Shown here: piece by piece, positions 47,402 through 56,667 of the stretch
How the letters are laid out: each line of letters begins with the position of its first letter
Numbering within the stretch: the first letter of the stretch is position 1
NCBI GenBank assembly: GCA_000421065.1
Contig: ATWD01000001.1
Coordinates: forward strand, 1,852,001-1,916,000
Source: Acidobacteriaceae bacterium TAA 166
GTDB taxonomy: Bacteria > Acidobacteriota > Terriglobia > Terriglobales > Acidobacteriaceae
Direction of reading: 5' to 3'
Length of the DNA stretch: 64,000 nucleotides
Made by a program: the position numbers and the translations under genes
Notes under the pieces: generated by a model
The model's database searches: none
What the model was told of the DNA's origin: nothing
The model's input: the letters and a program-made list of their open reading frames with translations, nothing else

Positions 47402-48652
47402 TTATTCCGTCCAGCGCTTGAAGATCAGCGATCCGTTGGTTCCACCGAAGCCGAAGGAGTTCGAAAGAGCATAGTCGATCTTCGCCGACAACGGTTTATT
47501 GGGAACATAGTTCAGACGGCACTCCGGATCGGCCTCGACCAGATTCATCGTCGGGGGAGCGATTTGTTGCTGCATCGCCATGATCGTGATGCCGGCCTCG
47601 AGACCGCCAGCCCCGCCGAGCAGATGCCCGGTCATGGACTTGGTGGAGCTCACCAGCAGGGTTCCGTTCTTGGCACGCTCGCCGAAGACGTTCTCGATCG
47701 CCTTCGACTCCAGCGCATCGCCCAGCGGAGTCGAGGTGGCATGCGCGTTGACATAGTCGATCTGGTCCGGCGAGATTCCCGCCACCCTGATCGCATGGTT
47801 CATCGAGCGATAGCAGCCCTCGCCCTCTGGAGCCATTCCGGTCATGTGGAAGGCATCGGCCGAAAGGCCATACCCGAGCACCTCGGCTAGGATCTTCGCT
47901 CCGCGCGCCCTGGCAAAATCCAGATCCTCGAGGATCAGGATTCCCGCGCCTTCGCCGACCACGAAGCCGTCGCGGTCCTTGTCGAATGGACGGCAGGCGT
48001 GCAGAGGATCTTCATTGCGCGTGGAGAGAGCCTTCATCGCGGCAAACCCACCCACGCCCATCGGGGTGATCGCGGCCTCGGTTCCTCCGGCGAGCATCAC
48101 GTCGGCATCGCCACGCTGAATGATGCGGAAGGCGTCGCCGATGGAGTGCGCGCTGGTGGTGCAGGCCGTCGCCGTGGCCTCGTTGGGCCCTTTGGCGTTG
48201 AAGCGGATGGAGACGTGGCCAGCGGCCAGATTGACAATCGAGCCCGGAATGAAGAACGGCGAGATCTTACGCGGTCCTCCAGCAAGCATCGCGGAGTGCT
48301 CGCGCTCGATGACATCGAATCCGCCTATACCCGAGCCGATGTGCACGCCGACGCGATCGGCGATATCGTTGGTCACCTTCAGCCCGGCATGGTCCATCGC
48401 CTCCTGCGAGGCAGCCAGAGCAAGGTGGATGAAGCGGCCCATCTTGCGGGCCTCCTTCTTATCCACGAACTGAAGCGGATCGAAGTTTTTGACCTCGGCG
48501 GCAAAGCGCACAGGATGGCCGGTGAGATCGAAGGCAGTGATCTCGGCCATACCGCTCTTGCCCGCCATCAGTCCGTCCCAGACCTCAGGCGCGGTATTGC
48601 CAACCCCGCAGATGAGTCCGAGGCCGGTTACGACGACGCGACGCTCAAGCAT
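47402..48652 (-). CDS. fabF: Beta-ketoacyl-ACP synthase II
   Basis: 416 residues, full length. It has the catalytic Cys in TATACTTSAHSIGDAF, the two active-site His in NAHATSTPLGDALE and KSMTGHLLGGAGG, and the typical RRVVVTGLGLICGVGNTAPE start. It elongates fatty acids by condensing malonyl-ACP with acyl-ACP. It lies 5 nt downstream of acpP and is cotranscribed with it, the standard pair. Confidence 0.97.
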   Translation of the reverse strand: MLERRVVVTGLGLICGVGNTAPEVWDGLMAGKSGMAEITAFDLTGHPVRFAAEVKNFDPLQFVDKKEARKMGRFIHLALAASQEAMDHAGLKVTNDIADRVGVHIGSGIGGFDVIEREHSAMLAGGPRKISPFFIPGSIVNLAAGHVSIRFNAKGPNEATATACTTSAHSIGDAFRIIQRGDADVMLAGGTEAAITPMGVGGFAAMKALSTRNEDPLHACRPFDKDRDGFVVGEGAGILILEDLDFARARGAKILAEVLGYGLSADAFHMTGMAPEGEGCYRSMNHAIRVAGISPDQIDYVNAHATSTPLGDALESKAIENVFGERAKNGTLLVSSTKSMTGHLLGGAGGLEAGITIMAMQQQIAPPTMNLVEADPECRLNYVPNKPLSAKIDYALSNSFGFGGTNGSLIFKRWTE

Positions 48653-48657
48653 GTCTC

Positions 48658-48900
48658 TTACTTCGCTTTCTGGTTCTTCTCGATGTAGTCGATGGCGTCC
48701 TTGACGGTCTTGATCTTCTCCGCATCTTCATCGGGAATCTGAATGTCGAAGGCCTCTTCAAACTGCATGACAAGCTCGACTACGTCGAGGGAGTCCGCAC
48801 CGAGATCTTCCTGAAAGCTTGCTCCCGGCGTGACTTCAGCCTCATCCACCTGAAGCTGCTCGACAATAATCTGCTTCACCTTCTCATCGACTGCTGCCAT
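48658..48900 (-). CDS. acpP: Acyl carrier protein
   Basis: 80 residues, acidic. The 4'-phosphopantetheine attachment Ser37 is in [20 protein letters not shown]. It carries growing acyl chains as thioesters in fatty-acid synthesis. It is first of the acpP-fabF pair; the 150-nt region upstream (48901-49048) should contain the promoter. Confidence 0.98.
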   Translation of the reverse strand: MAAVDEKVKQIIVEQLQVDEAEVTPGASFQEDLGADSLDVVELVMQFEEAFDIQIPDEDAEKIKTVKDAIDYIEKNQKAK

Positions 48901-49048
48901 TCGAGTTCTCCTGTATCTCTCTTAGGGTCAAAACCGTTGCGTTGCGCGAAGCTGCCAAGCTCCGCGCAGGCCAATCTCAAGCATACTGAGGGCCTAGGCG
49001 AGTGTAAAGCAAACCGGACCCGGGCGACATCGAGCCGGAAAAGATTTG

Positions 49049-50536
49049 TCAATCCTCCTCGCCCGAAGCAGCAAGAAATGTCGTGATTCCGGCGGCTTGA
49101 TCGAAATCGATCATCTGCGCACCGGGAAGCGCTTTGTCGGTCGTCCCCACCTCGCGCAACGTTCGGTTGATGGCGCGGGTACGTTGGCCAAGATCGCGAA
49201 TGGTGTTCTGGACCGTTCCGACCTGCTTATCCATCTTGTCCATCAGGCCTTCAAACTTTCCAAACTCCTTCTTCGTTCCCTCCAGAACCTGCCAGACCTC
49301 GTCGCCTTTTTCCTGAATGGCAAGCATCTGGAAGCCCATCTGGAAGCTGGTAAGGATCGCCGACAGCGTGCTGGGACCGGCGAGGGTCACGCGGCACCGC
49401 GACTGAATCTCGGCCTGCAACGCGTCGCGGCGCATCACCTCGGCGTACAGACCCTCCGTCGGCAGAAACATGATGGCGTGCGGCGTGGTGCGCGGGGGAT
49501 TGATGTACTTCGAGCAGATGCGGTCGCCCTCGGTGCGGATCGCCACCTCGAAGGCCTTGCCCGCCGCAGCGATCTGGTCCGGGTTGTTGCTCTCGTAGGC
49601 ATTCTCGAGCCGCTCCCAGTCCTCGCGCGGAAACTTGGCGTCGATCGGCAACAGCGTCTCGCCCGAATGCCCTGGAAACCGCACCGCAAACTCCACCACC
49701 TCGAGCGACCCGTCTTTCACCTTGGCGTTGCGGATGAATTGGTTCGGGGCGAGCATCTGCTCGAGCAGCATTCCCAGCTGCACCTCGGCGAAGCCGCCAC
49801 GCGACTTCACATTGGTGAAGATGCGGCTCAGATCATTGACGCCATCGGAGAGCTTCGTCATCTCTCCCAGACCGGTGTGGACCTTGTTCAGCTGATCGGT
49901 CACCTGCCCGAAGCTCTCCGTCAGCCGTGTCTGCAGCGTTGTGTTCAGCTTCTCGTCTACGGTCTCGCGCATCTTCTCGAGCTCTTTGGAGTTGTCCTCG
50001 TTCAGCTTATTCAGCCGATTCTCGACGGCGGTGCGCAGCTGCTCCTGCAGCGTAATATTGCTCTGCATCAGGTCGTTGAGCTTCCTGTTAAGAGCCTCAC
50101 GCAGCTCTGTGTGCTGGACGTTCGTCTCCGAGGTAAATCGCCCAATGCTCTGCGAAAGAGCCTCCATCTGCTCGAGGACGGCGCTGCGTAGCTTGTTATC
50201 CGAGTCCTTGTTGTCCGAGCGAAATCCGTTCAGACCGTCCTGGAGTAATCGGCTCAGCTCGGCAATATTCTGCGTCACCTCGCTGCGCAGGTTGCCGAAG
50301 TCCTTCGCGCTGGCCTCGCGGGTGCGCTGCGCCTCGACCGCAATGTCGCTCCGCATCTGGCCGAAGGCGTTGCGAATATGATCGTCCAGCGCCTGGTTGC
50401 GAGCGTCCAGACGCGTGAGCTGGTCCGGCAGTTGCGCCAGGCGAGGATCCTGAGCCGGAACCTGCGGCCTGCGCAGCAACAGGACAACGACGGCGATCAG
50501 GGTAACGATCTGGCAGACGAGCAGGAGGTTAAACAT
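49049..50536 (-). CDS. rmuC: DNA recombination protein RmuC
   Basis: 495 residues. ATG 50536 is preferred because AAGGA lies 8 nt upstream and the N-terminal helix (MFNLLLVCQIVTLIAVVVLL) begins there. A long coiled coil (about 60-240; repeated LNEDN..., ETVDEKLNTTLQTRL) is followed by the RmuC domain (FAEVQLGMLLEQMLAPNQF, FAVRFPGHSGETLLPIDAKF, FLPTEGLYAEVMRRDAL), which has a PD-(D/E)XK-like fold. RmuC limits inversions at short inverted repeats, which is notable given the inverted repeats in this window. Confidence 0.94.
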   Translation of the reverse strand: MFNLLLVCQIVTLIAVVVLLLRRPQVPAQDPRLAQLPDQLTRLDARNQALDDHIRNAFGQMRSDIAVEAQRTREASAKDFGNLRSEVTQNIAELSRLLQDGLNGFRSDNKDSDNKLRSAVLEQMEALSQSIGRFTSETNVQHTELREALNRKLNDLMQSNITLQEQLRTAVENRLNKLNEDNSKELEKMRETVDEKLNTTLQTRLTESFGQVTDQLNKVHTGLGEMTKLSDGVNDLSRIFTNVKSRGGFAEVQLGMLLEQMLAPNQFIRNAKVKDGSLEVVEFAVRFPGHSGETLLPIDAKFPREDWERLENAYESNNPDQIAAAGKAFEVAIRTEGDRICSKYINPPRTTPHAIMFLPTEGLYAEVMRRDALQAEIQSRCRVTLAGPSTLSAILTSFQMGFQMLAIQEKGDEVWQVLEGTKKEFGKFEGLMDKMDKQVGTVQNTIRDLGQRTRAINRTLREVGTTDKALPGAQMIDFDQAAGITTFLAASGEED

Positions 50537-50731
50537 TCGTTTTTCCTTCGCCACAGAATAGCACCCTTTTCCTACTTCCCTCCCGTCCGATACGCCCAGC
50601 TTCGCACGACCGAGACAGGATTTTTTCCCAACAAAGGAATTACAAAACTAAGAGTCTTGAATTACCGGCACTCCGTCTAAACTTGCGGAGGCTTCCCCTT
50701 AGCCCGCCCGCTCCCCAGGAGGGAGCTCACG

Positions 50732-51781
50732 ATGCCTTCCTCGATTCGGCTCTCCGCCCTTGCCCTCTCGCTTCTTCTGCCCTTTACCCAAGCCAGCGCC
50801 CAGCAGCCCGATCCTGCACCGCCGGAGCCGACCGGGCCGATTCACCTCTCGGTCGTCGTCTCCGACCACAGCGGCCAGCCCCTTGCAGGGCTCACGCAAC
50901 AGGATTTCAAGGTGCTCGACAACAAGGCGATCCAACCCCTGCTCTCCTTTCAGGCGCTGGGAGGAGAGCAGGCCCCGGCCGAGGTCGTCATTGTGATCGA
51001 CGCCGTCAACACCACCTTCTCCCTGGTGGCGAGCGAGAGGGACCAAATCGACCGTTTCCTGCGCGCTCACGAGCATCTTGCGCATCCGGTCTCCCTGGCC
51101 GTGCTCACCGACACCGGTCTCATGGCCCAGCGCCAGAGCTCCACCGACGGCAAGGCTCTGATCGATGCTCTCGATCACTCGGAGATCGGCCTGCGCAGCA
51201 TCCGCCGCTCCTCGGGCTTTTGGGGCGCCGATGAGCGTCTCAAAGTCTCGCTCAACGCCTTGCATCAGCTGGGAGCAATCGAAGAATCGAAGCCTGGACG
51301 CAAGCTGGTGATGTGGGTCTCGCCGGGCTGGCCGCTGCTGAGCGGACCAGGAATCGAACTCGATGCCAGGCAGGAGCAGCAGGTCTTCTCGACCATCGTC
51401 CAGATCTCGACGGAGCTAAGAAGAGCGCACGTCTCCCTCTATGCGCTCGATGCCGTGGGCGCGCGCGAGTCGGTGCTGCGCAGCTCGTACTATGAGTCCT
51501 TCCTGAAGGGCGTAACCAAGCCCCGCGAGGCTGTGCTGGGGAATCTCGGACTGCAGGTTATTGCCGCGCAGACCGGCGGGCTGGTGCTGAACTCCAACGA
51601 CCTGACCGGCCAGCTGGAACGCTCAATCGGCGATGCGTCGGCCTACTACGACATCACTTACACCCCTCCTCCGGCCGAGCGCCGCGACGAATATCACAAG
51701 ATCGATGTGCAGATCGGCAAACCCGGACTGGCCGCGCGAACGCTTACAGGTTATTACTCGCAGCCTGAGGCAGAGCGCTAG
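50732..51781 (+). CDS. VWFA-related acidobacterial exported protein
   Basis: 349 residues. After a signal peptide (ALALSLLLPFTQASAQ) comes a carboxypeptidase-like strand set (HLSVVVSDHSGQPLAGLTQQ DFKVLDN) and then a von Willebrand A-like domain (EVVIVIDAVNTTFSLVASER, RKLVMWVSPGWPL). The DxSxS MIDAS appears as DAVNTT, so metal binding may be weak. The ending YYDITYTPPPAERRDEYHKI DVQI is characteristic of the acidobacterial VWFA-related family. The role is unknown. Confidence 0.9.
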   Translation: MPSSIRLSALALSLLLPFTQASAQQPDPAPPEPTGPIHLSVVVSDHSGQPLAGLTQQDFKVLDNKAIQPLLSFQALGGEQAPAEVVIVIDAVNTTFSLVASERDQIDRFLRAHEHLAHPVSLAVLTDTGLMAQRQSSTDGKALIDALDHSEIGLRSIRRSSGFWGADERLKVSLNALHQLGAIEESKPGRKLVMWVSPGWPLLSGPGIELDARQEQQVFSTIVQISTELRRAHVSLYALDAVGARESVLRSSYYESFLKGVTKPREAVLGNLGLQVIAAQTGGLVLNSNDLTGQLERSIGDASAYYDITYTPPPAERRDEYHKIDVQIGKPGLAARTLTGYYSQPEAER

Positions 51782-51816
51782 GCTCGGAAGAAAGCGGCTG
51801 GCGCTTCCGCGCGAGC

Positions 51817-52701
51817 CTAAGCCTCCGCCAGCAGACGATCGGCGACAGCCGCCGCCTCCACTGCCGGCCGCACATCGTGGACCCGAAGAATCTGAGCTCC
51901 CTCCAACACCGCAGCTGTGTGCGCGGCAAGCGTCGCGGCAACACGATCGTTTGTTCCTGAACCCATTCGCGAGGCCGCAAGAAAGCTCTTGCGCGACGCT
52001 CCCACCATGATCGGAAGCTCGAGCCGGTGCAGCGCTGAGATGCCCCGAAGCAGCGGATAATTCTCCTTCAGTCGTTTGCCGAAGCCCAGCCCGGGATCGA
52101 TCACGATACGGTCGCGGATCACACCCGCGGTCACGGCGGCATCGACGGCCACCTCCAGACCGGTCAACACCAGGGGAACAACCTCGTCGCGCTCAAGCGC
52201 CGGGAGCGACCTCCACTCCGCCGGGGTTCCGCGCGTGTGCATCAGCACGGCCCCGCAGGCGAGCCGCGCGCAGGTCAAAGACATCTCCTTGTCCCACAGA
52301 TGTCCGCTGACGTCGTTGACGATCTCGGCCCCCGCCTCCACCGCGCACCGCGCCGTGGCCGCATGAAAGGTATCGATGGAGACAATCGTCTCCGGACGCT
52401 CGCGCAGGATCGCCTCGAGCACCGGCATCACCCGCGCCTGCTCTTCGTCCGGCGACTGCGGCGTTGCCCCGGGCCGCGTCGACTCGCCACCCAGGTCGAT
52501 TGCATCCGCTCCCTCGTCCAGCATCCCCATCGCGTGCTCGAGCGCACGTTGAGGCGCGGCGCCCGGCATGTAGAAGTGTCCTCCGTCCGAGAAGGAGTCC
52601 GGCGTCACATTGAGGATCCCAAGGATGAGGGTTCGCTCTCCAACGGCGAGCGAACGGGTTCGAAGACGCCACTCATAGCGGGGCCGCGCGGCAAAAGACA
52701 T
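51817..52701 (-). CDS. folP: Dihydropteroate synthase
   Basis: 294 residues, full length. Motifs: ILGILNVTPDSFSDGGHF, DLGGESTRPGATPQS, SIDTFHAATARCAVEAGAEI VNDVSG and GLGFGKRLKENYPLLRG. It joins p-aminobenzoate to the pterin pyrophosphate in folate synthesis and is the sulfonamide target. It is not next to other fol genes in the window. Confidence 0.95.
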   Translation of the reverse strand: MSFAARPRYEWRLRTRSLAVGERTLILGILNVTPDSFSDGGHFYMPGAAPQRALEHAMGMLDEGADAIDLGGESTRPGATPQSPDEEQARVMPVLEAILRERPETIVSIDTFHAATARCAVEAGAEIVNDVSGHLWDKEMSLTCARLACGAVLMHTRGTPAEWRSLPALERDEVVPLVLTGLEVAVDAAVTAGVIRDRIVIDPGLGFGKRLKENYPLLRGISALHRLELPIMVGASRKSFLAASRMGSGTNDRVAATLAAHTAAVLEGAQILRVHDVRPAVEAAAVADRLLAEA

Positions 52702-52776
52702 GGAAGGATTGTAGAGCCCCGCGAAGACCGAGAAAGAGTCCGCTTCAAGCCATGAAGAATGCTAGACTTCGCCCAT

Positions 52777-54456
52777 ATGAAGAGACTGTTTGCGGTAGCT
52801 GCTCTGACGTTGGCGTGCGGATGTCTCCCCCTTGCTCATGCGCAGACCCAGAGAGCGGGATGCGAGGAACCCGTCACCGCCACGGCTGGCCGCAGCGGCC
52901 CCTGCAGCGAGCTCGCAAGAAAGATCGCTGAGGTCCTCACCGAGCCCTCGGTCTCGCGAGCGCATTGGGGGATCGACGTCACCGCCATCGACGGAACTTC
53001 GATCTATGCTCTCAACGAGGCTCAGTTCTTTCAGCCCGCCAGCAACGCCAAGCTCTTCACCACGGCCACAGCCATGGCCGTTCTCGGCGCGAACATGACC
53101 TTTGAGACCCGGGTGATCGGCCAGGGAACCTTCAGCGCGCCCGGGCACCTCACCGGCAATGTGATTCTCGTAGGCGGAGGCGATGCCAATCTCTCCGGAC
53201 GTGAGATCCCTTACGTTCCGCTTTCGCAGCGGCCGAGGCTTCCCCCCGGCGAGCAGCCTCCTCCCGAACCATCTCCACTGCGCTATCTCGAAGAGATGGC
53301 CGATCAGGTGGCAAAGACGGGCCTGAAGGTCGTCAACGGCGACATCGTCGGCGACGACACCCTTTTCCCCTGGGAGCCCTACGCCGCCGACTGGTCGATC
53401 GACGACACCGTCTGGGGATACGGCGCCCCTGTTTCGGCCCTCACCGTCAACGACAACCAGCTGAAGATCACCGTCACGTCCGGCACCGCGGCCAGCAAAC
53501 CTGCCTCGGTGCTGGTCGATCCAATCGCTCCCTACTACACCATCGATACCATGGGCCTCGTCACCTCTCCCGCCCGGACGGGAAGCCACGTCCAGATGGA
53601 GCGCGAGCCGGGCTCGAAGACGCTTCACATCTACGGAACCATCGCCGTTGATGCCCAACCCGACGAAGAAGAGGTCGCCATTCACGATCCCGCCGAGTAC
53701 GCTGCGGCTGCCCTCAAAAACATGCTTGAAGCACGCGGAATTACCGTGACCGGCGTGGCGAAAGCAAAACACGTTCCTTCTCTGACGACAGGAGATTTTC
53801 TGGAGCGAGTCAAGGCTCCCGTCCCTCCCGAGAACCTCTCCTCAGGCTGGGGTTGCGCGCCCGTCGTCAATCTGCCCCTCTCTCCCGTCGAGACCGTCGT
53901 TCTTGCTTCGCATAAATCGGTGCCGCTCGGCCAGGACGTCGTCGTCACCAATAAGGTCAGCCAGAACCTGCACGCCGAGCTTCTGCTGCGGCATCTTGGC
54001 AAGCGCTCAAACGCCGCGTCCTGCCAGCCCTCGCTCGTCGGAGGAGCCCAGGTGGTCCGTTCCTTCCTCACCTCGAAAGTCGGGATCGACCCCGACGACT
54101 TCGTCTTCTACGATGGCTCCGGTCTCAGCGGACACGACCTGGTCACGCCGCGCGCCACCGCCCGCCTGCTGCAATATGCCACCACGCAGCCCTGGTTTCC
54201 CGATTGGAGATCGAGCCTTCCCGTCGGTGGCGAGGACGGCAGCCTGATCTCCCGCTTCGGCAAGCCTCCGCTCAAAGACCATGTCTTCGCCAAGACGGGA
54301 ACCCTTGGCGAGGCCCGCGCCCTCAGCGGCTATCTGGAGTGCGCCAGCGGACGCACCGTCATCTTCTCTATCATGGTGAGCGCGCACACGCCGGGCTCGA
54401 GCGCCGACCGCGTCGCCATGGACAAGATCGTTGGCCTGATCGCCTCTCTTAATTAG
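52777..54456 (+). CDS. dacB: D-alanyl-D-alanine carboxypeptidase/endopeptidase (PBP4 type)
   Basis: 559 residues from ATG 52777 with signal peptide (LFAVAALTLACGCLPLAHA). The S13 serine peptidase motifs are in order: SxxK in QPASNAKLFTTAT, SxN in TNKVSQNLHAELLLRHLG, and KTG in VFAKTGTLGEARALSGYL. Large inserted domains between the first two motifs are typical of PBP4. It trims or hydrolyses peptide cross-links in the cell wall. A palindrome of the repeat family at 54470 follows and resembles a terminator. Confidence 0.93.
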   Translation: MKRLFAVAALTLACGCLPLAHAQTQRAGCEEPVTATAGRSGPCSELARKIAEVLTEPSVSRAHWGIDVTAIDGTSIYALNEAQFFQPASNAKLFTTATAMAVLGANMTFETRVIGQGTFSAPGHLTGNVILVGGGDANLSGREIPYVPLSQRPRLPPGEQPPPEPSPLRYLEEMADQVAKTGLKVVNGDIVGDDTLFPWEPYAADWSIDDTVWGYGAPVSALTVNDNQLKITVTSGTAASKPASVLVDPIAPYYTIDTMGLVTSPARTGSHVQMEREPGSKTLHIYGTIAVDAQPDEEEVAIHDPAEYAAAALKNMLEARGITVTGVAKAKHVPSLTTGDFLERVKAPVPPENLSSGWGCAPVVNLPLSPVETVVLASHKSVPLGQDVVVTNKVSQNLHAELLLRHLGKRSNAASCQPSLVGGAQVVRSFLTSKVGIDPDDFVFYDGSGLSGHDLVTPRATARLLQYATTQPWFPDWRSSLPVGGEDGSLISRFGKPPLKDHVFAKTGTLGEARALSGYLECASGRTVIFSIMVSAHTPGSSADRVAMDKIVGLIASLN

Positions 54457-54469
54457 GTGAAGTCGAAGG

Positions 54470-54502
54470 GCAGGCGCTGCCGCGCAGCGCCATCGCCTTT
54501 CT
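54470..54502. repeat. Short repeat copy, terminator-like
   Basis: GGCGCTGC CGC GCAGCGCC is a perfect 8-bp stem followed by ATCGCCTTTCTTT, just after the dacB stop. It shares its sequence with the outer arm of the long repeats. Confidence 0.7.
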
Positions 54503-54528
54503 TTGCATGGATGAGAGAATAGAAGTCG

Positions 54529-54876
54529 ATGAAGAGTCTTCGATTCGCGTTGTTACCCGCCGTGCTGGCGATAACGGGCTGTAAATCTATCCCTCCCCCC
54601 ACACCGCTCAATCAGCTGAATGCGCAGCAGACGCATGGGCACGCGGTCTTTCAGGCTCACTGCCAGGCCTGTCACAACGATCGAACGAACATACCGCTGG
54701 CCGGACCCGCGCTGGCCGGTATCTTCAAAAAGGAGTACCTGGACTCGGGCGCGGCCGCGACCGACGAGCGCGTCGCCGCCACCGTGCTGCGCGGAAGAAA
54801 CATGATGCCGGCGCAGGCCGGAACCATCGACCAGCAGGAGCTCGATGATCTGCTGGCCTACCTGCACACTCTATGA
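54529..54876 (+). CDS. Lipoprotein cytochrome c
   Basis: 115 residues. The lipobox LAITGC places Cys near residue 18. The c-type haem motif CQACH is in AHCQACHNDRTN, with an axial-Met candidate in GRNMMPAQAG. It is a small electron carrier anchored to the membrane outside the cytoplasm. Its stop overlaps the next gene start by 4 nt (ATGA). The partner oxidase is not visible here. Confidence 0.88.
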   Translation: MKSLRFALLPAVLAITGCKSIPPPTPLNQLNAQQTHGHAVFQAHCQACHNDRTNIPLAGPALAGIFKKEYLDSGAAATDERVAATVLRGRNMMPAQAGTIDQQELDDLLAYLHTL

Positions 54877-55298
54877 GCGATCTAAATTCCGATCCGAGGC
54901 ACGATCCACAGATCGACCCACAGTACGATTCCAACGAGGTCAGGAGACTTCAGGCCAGGGCCGGAGGAATGCTCCCCGGCGTCGCCGGAATCTGCATGTA
55001 CATGCTGCTGATGACCACCATCAATGCCTTCGCCGCTCTGCGGGGAACGTTCGGTCAGGACCGCGGGAAGTATGGCGTGCTCCTGCTTTGTACACTGCTC
55101 GCCGCCGGGATCTTCGGTCTGCTGCGTCTACGGCGGTGGGGGTGGTCCCTGGTGCTCGCCGGGTGCTTCACCCTCTTCCTCGGCAATGTGATGTACTTCC
55201 GCCAGACCCACGCCGCTCCCTTCGTTATTCAGGGACTCTTCGCTCTCCTCTTCTTCCTCTACCTAGTGCGGCCCGAGGTTCGTGACCGCCTGCGGTGA
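54873..55298 (+). CDS. Small membrane protein linked to the cytochrome c gene
   Basis: 141 residues with about four membrane helices (AGICMYMLLMTTINAFAALR, YGVLLLCTLLAAGIFGLL, LVLAGCFTLFLGNVMYF, FVIQGLFALLFFLYLV) after a charged ~30-residue N-terminus. It is translationally coupled to the lipoprotein cytochrome. I recognise no family; a partner or anchoring role is inferred. Confidence 0.62.
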   Translation: MSDLNSDPRHDPQIDPQYDSNEVRRLQARAGGMLPGVAGICMYMLLMTTINAFAALRGTFGQDRGKYGVLLLCTLLAAGIFGLLRLRRWGWSLVLAGCFTLFLGNVMYFRQTHAAPFVIQGLFALLFFLYLVRPEVRDRLR

Positions 55299-55311
55299 CG
55301 GGTCCGCAGGT

Positions 55312-56457
55312 TCAGGCCAGGTCAACCCATCCTCGCTTCTTCGCGCTTTCCATCTCGGCATCGAGAATCCGCATCTGGCGCAGACCGTCGGCCAGCTGCG
55401 GATACTCAGGCTGCGCCGACGGATCGGCGATCGAGGCATAGAAGCGGCGGAAGACTTGCTTGAAGGTGTCGTCGTAGCCCTCGCTGTGGCCGCCGGGAAG
55501 ATCGGCATATTTGCCCGCCGCGGGCAGAAGCAGCGAAGGGTCCTTGATGATGATCTGGTTCGGCGTGTTGCGGTTTCCGATCCAGAGCTCGTCCGGGCGC
55601 TCCTGATTCCAGATCACCGACGCCTTGGTTCCGTAGATCTCGACGCACAGGCCGTTCTTGCGGCCCGCGTTCACCTGGCTCGCCGTCATCGCGCCGCGCG
55701 CCTTGTCACCCAGACGGAAGACGACCGCGCCGAAGTCCTCGGTCTCGACCTTCACGTCTTCGACGTCCTCTGCGCTCGGCAGCTTGCCGGTGAAGCTCTC
55801 CACGCTGTGCTTGGGACGCTTGCGTGTGGGATAGAAGATCGCGAGGTCGGCCGAGAGCGAAGCCACGCGCAGACCGGTGATGTGCTCGACCATGTCGAAC
55901 CAGTGCGATCCGATGTCGGCCATCACGCGCGAGGGTCCGGAGGCCTCGGCCTCGACGCGCCAGTTCCAGTCGGTATCGTAGAGCATCCAGTCCTGCGAGT
56001 AGGTTCCCTGCGCCACCAGGATCTCGCCCAGCTCGCCCGCCTCGCGCATGCGGCGCATCTGCTGCACCATGGGATAGTAACGGAGATTGTGACAGACGCA
56101 GTTACGAACTCCGGCCTTCGCGGCCAGCTGGGTCAGCTCCTCGGCCTCGGCAGTCGAGACCGCGACCGGCTTCTCGCAGAGAATGTTCTTCCCTGCAGCG
56201 ATCGCTGCCTTGGCGATGGGGTAGTGCGTGGCGTTTGGAGTGCAGATGTGGAGGGCGTCGAGCTCCGGCAGCTTCAGCAGATCGTCGACGCTATCGAGCG
56301 CCGTGGGCACGCCGTAGCCTTCGGCCAGCTTCTTCGCCGCATCCAGCTTGCGGCCCACCACCGCGATCACGTCCACGCCTTCGACGCGCCGCAACGCCTC
56401 GAGGTGCGTGCGTCCCATAAATCCTGTTCCGATCACTGCTGCCTTCAGACGCTTCAC
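55312..56457 (-). CDS. Gfo/Idh/MocA-family dehydrogenase
   Basis: 381 residues. The N-terminal Rossmann part is AAVIGTGFMGRTHLEALRRV, and the typical EKP motif occurs in NILCEKPVAVSTAEAEELTQ. The C-terminal alpha/beta domain has GPSRVMADIGSHWFDMVEHI. It oxidises or reduces a sugar or inositol with NAD(P). It lies downstream of a sugar isomerase-like gene and near PQQ dehydrogenase genes, pointing to sugar or polyol metabolism. Confidence 0.9.
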   Translation of the reverse strand: MKRLKAAVIGTGFMGRTHLEALRRVEGVDVIAVVGRKLDAAKKLAEGYGVPTALDSVDDLLKLPELDALHICTPNATHYPIAKAAIAAGKNILCEKPVAVSTAEAEELTQLAAKAGVRNCVCHNLRYYPMVQQMRRMREAGELGEILVAQGTYSQDWMLYDTDWNWRVEAEASGPSRVMADIGSHWFDMVEHITGLRVASLSADLAIFYPTRKRPKHSVESFTGKLPSAEDVEDVKVETEDFGAVVFRLGDKARGAMTASQVNAGRKNGLCVEIYGTKASVIWNQERPDELWIGNRNTPNQIIIKDPSLLLPAAGKYADLPGGHSEGYDDTFKQVFRRFYASIADPSAQPEYPQLADGLRQMRILDAEMESAKKRGWVDLA

Positions 56458-56483
56458 GCTCTTTCTCCTTCTTCGGTTAGAAA

Positions 56484-56667
56484 CCTGCGCTGCCGCGCGG
56501 GCCCACTGCGCGTGGGGCGGCCACTTCGTGGCGCGTGGTGAGCCTTCGGCGTGGGCCTCCCGGTGGTCGGCGCAGGCTTCAGTTCTCTGGCCCGCGCCAA
56601 AGGCTCACTCACCGTGCGCGCAGCACCGCCCCGCGCGTAGCGGGCCCGCGCGGCAGGCCATCTCTTT
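56484..56667. repeat. Dispersed fold-back repeat, long copy
   Basis: GCGCTGCCGCGCGGGCCCAC, GGCGGCCACTTCGTGGCGCG and a right arm GGGCCCGCGCGGCAGGCC. It has lost the CAAGCGACCAACGG piece. It separates two minus-strand genes of the sugar group. Confidence 0.8.

Noticed and set aside
48097..48688. Plus-strand frames antisense to fabF
   Set aside because: fabF has the complete Cys-His-His set; the antisense frames are shadows.
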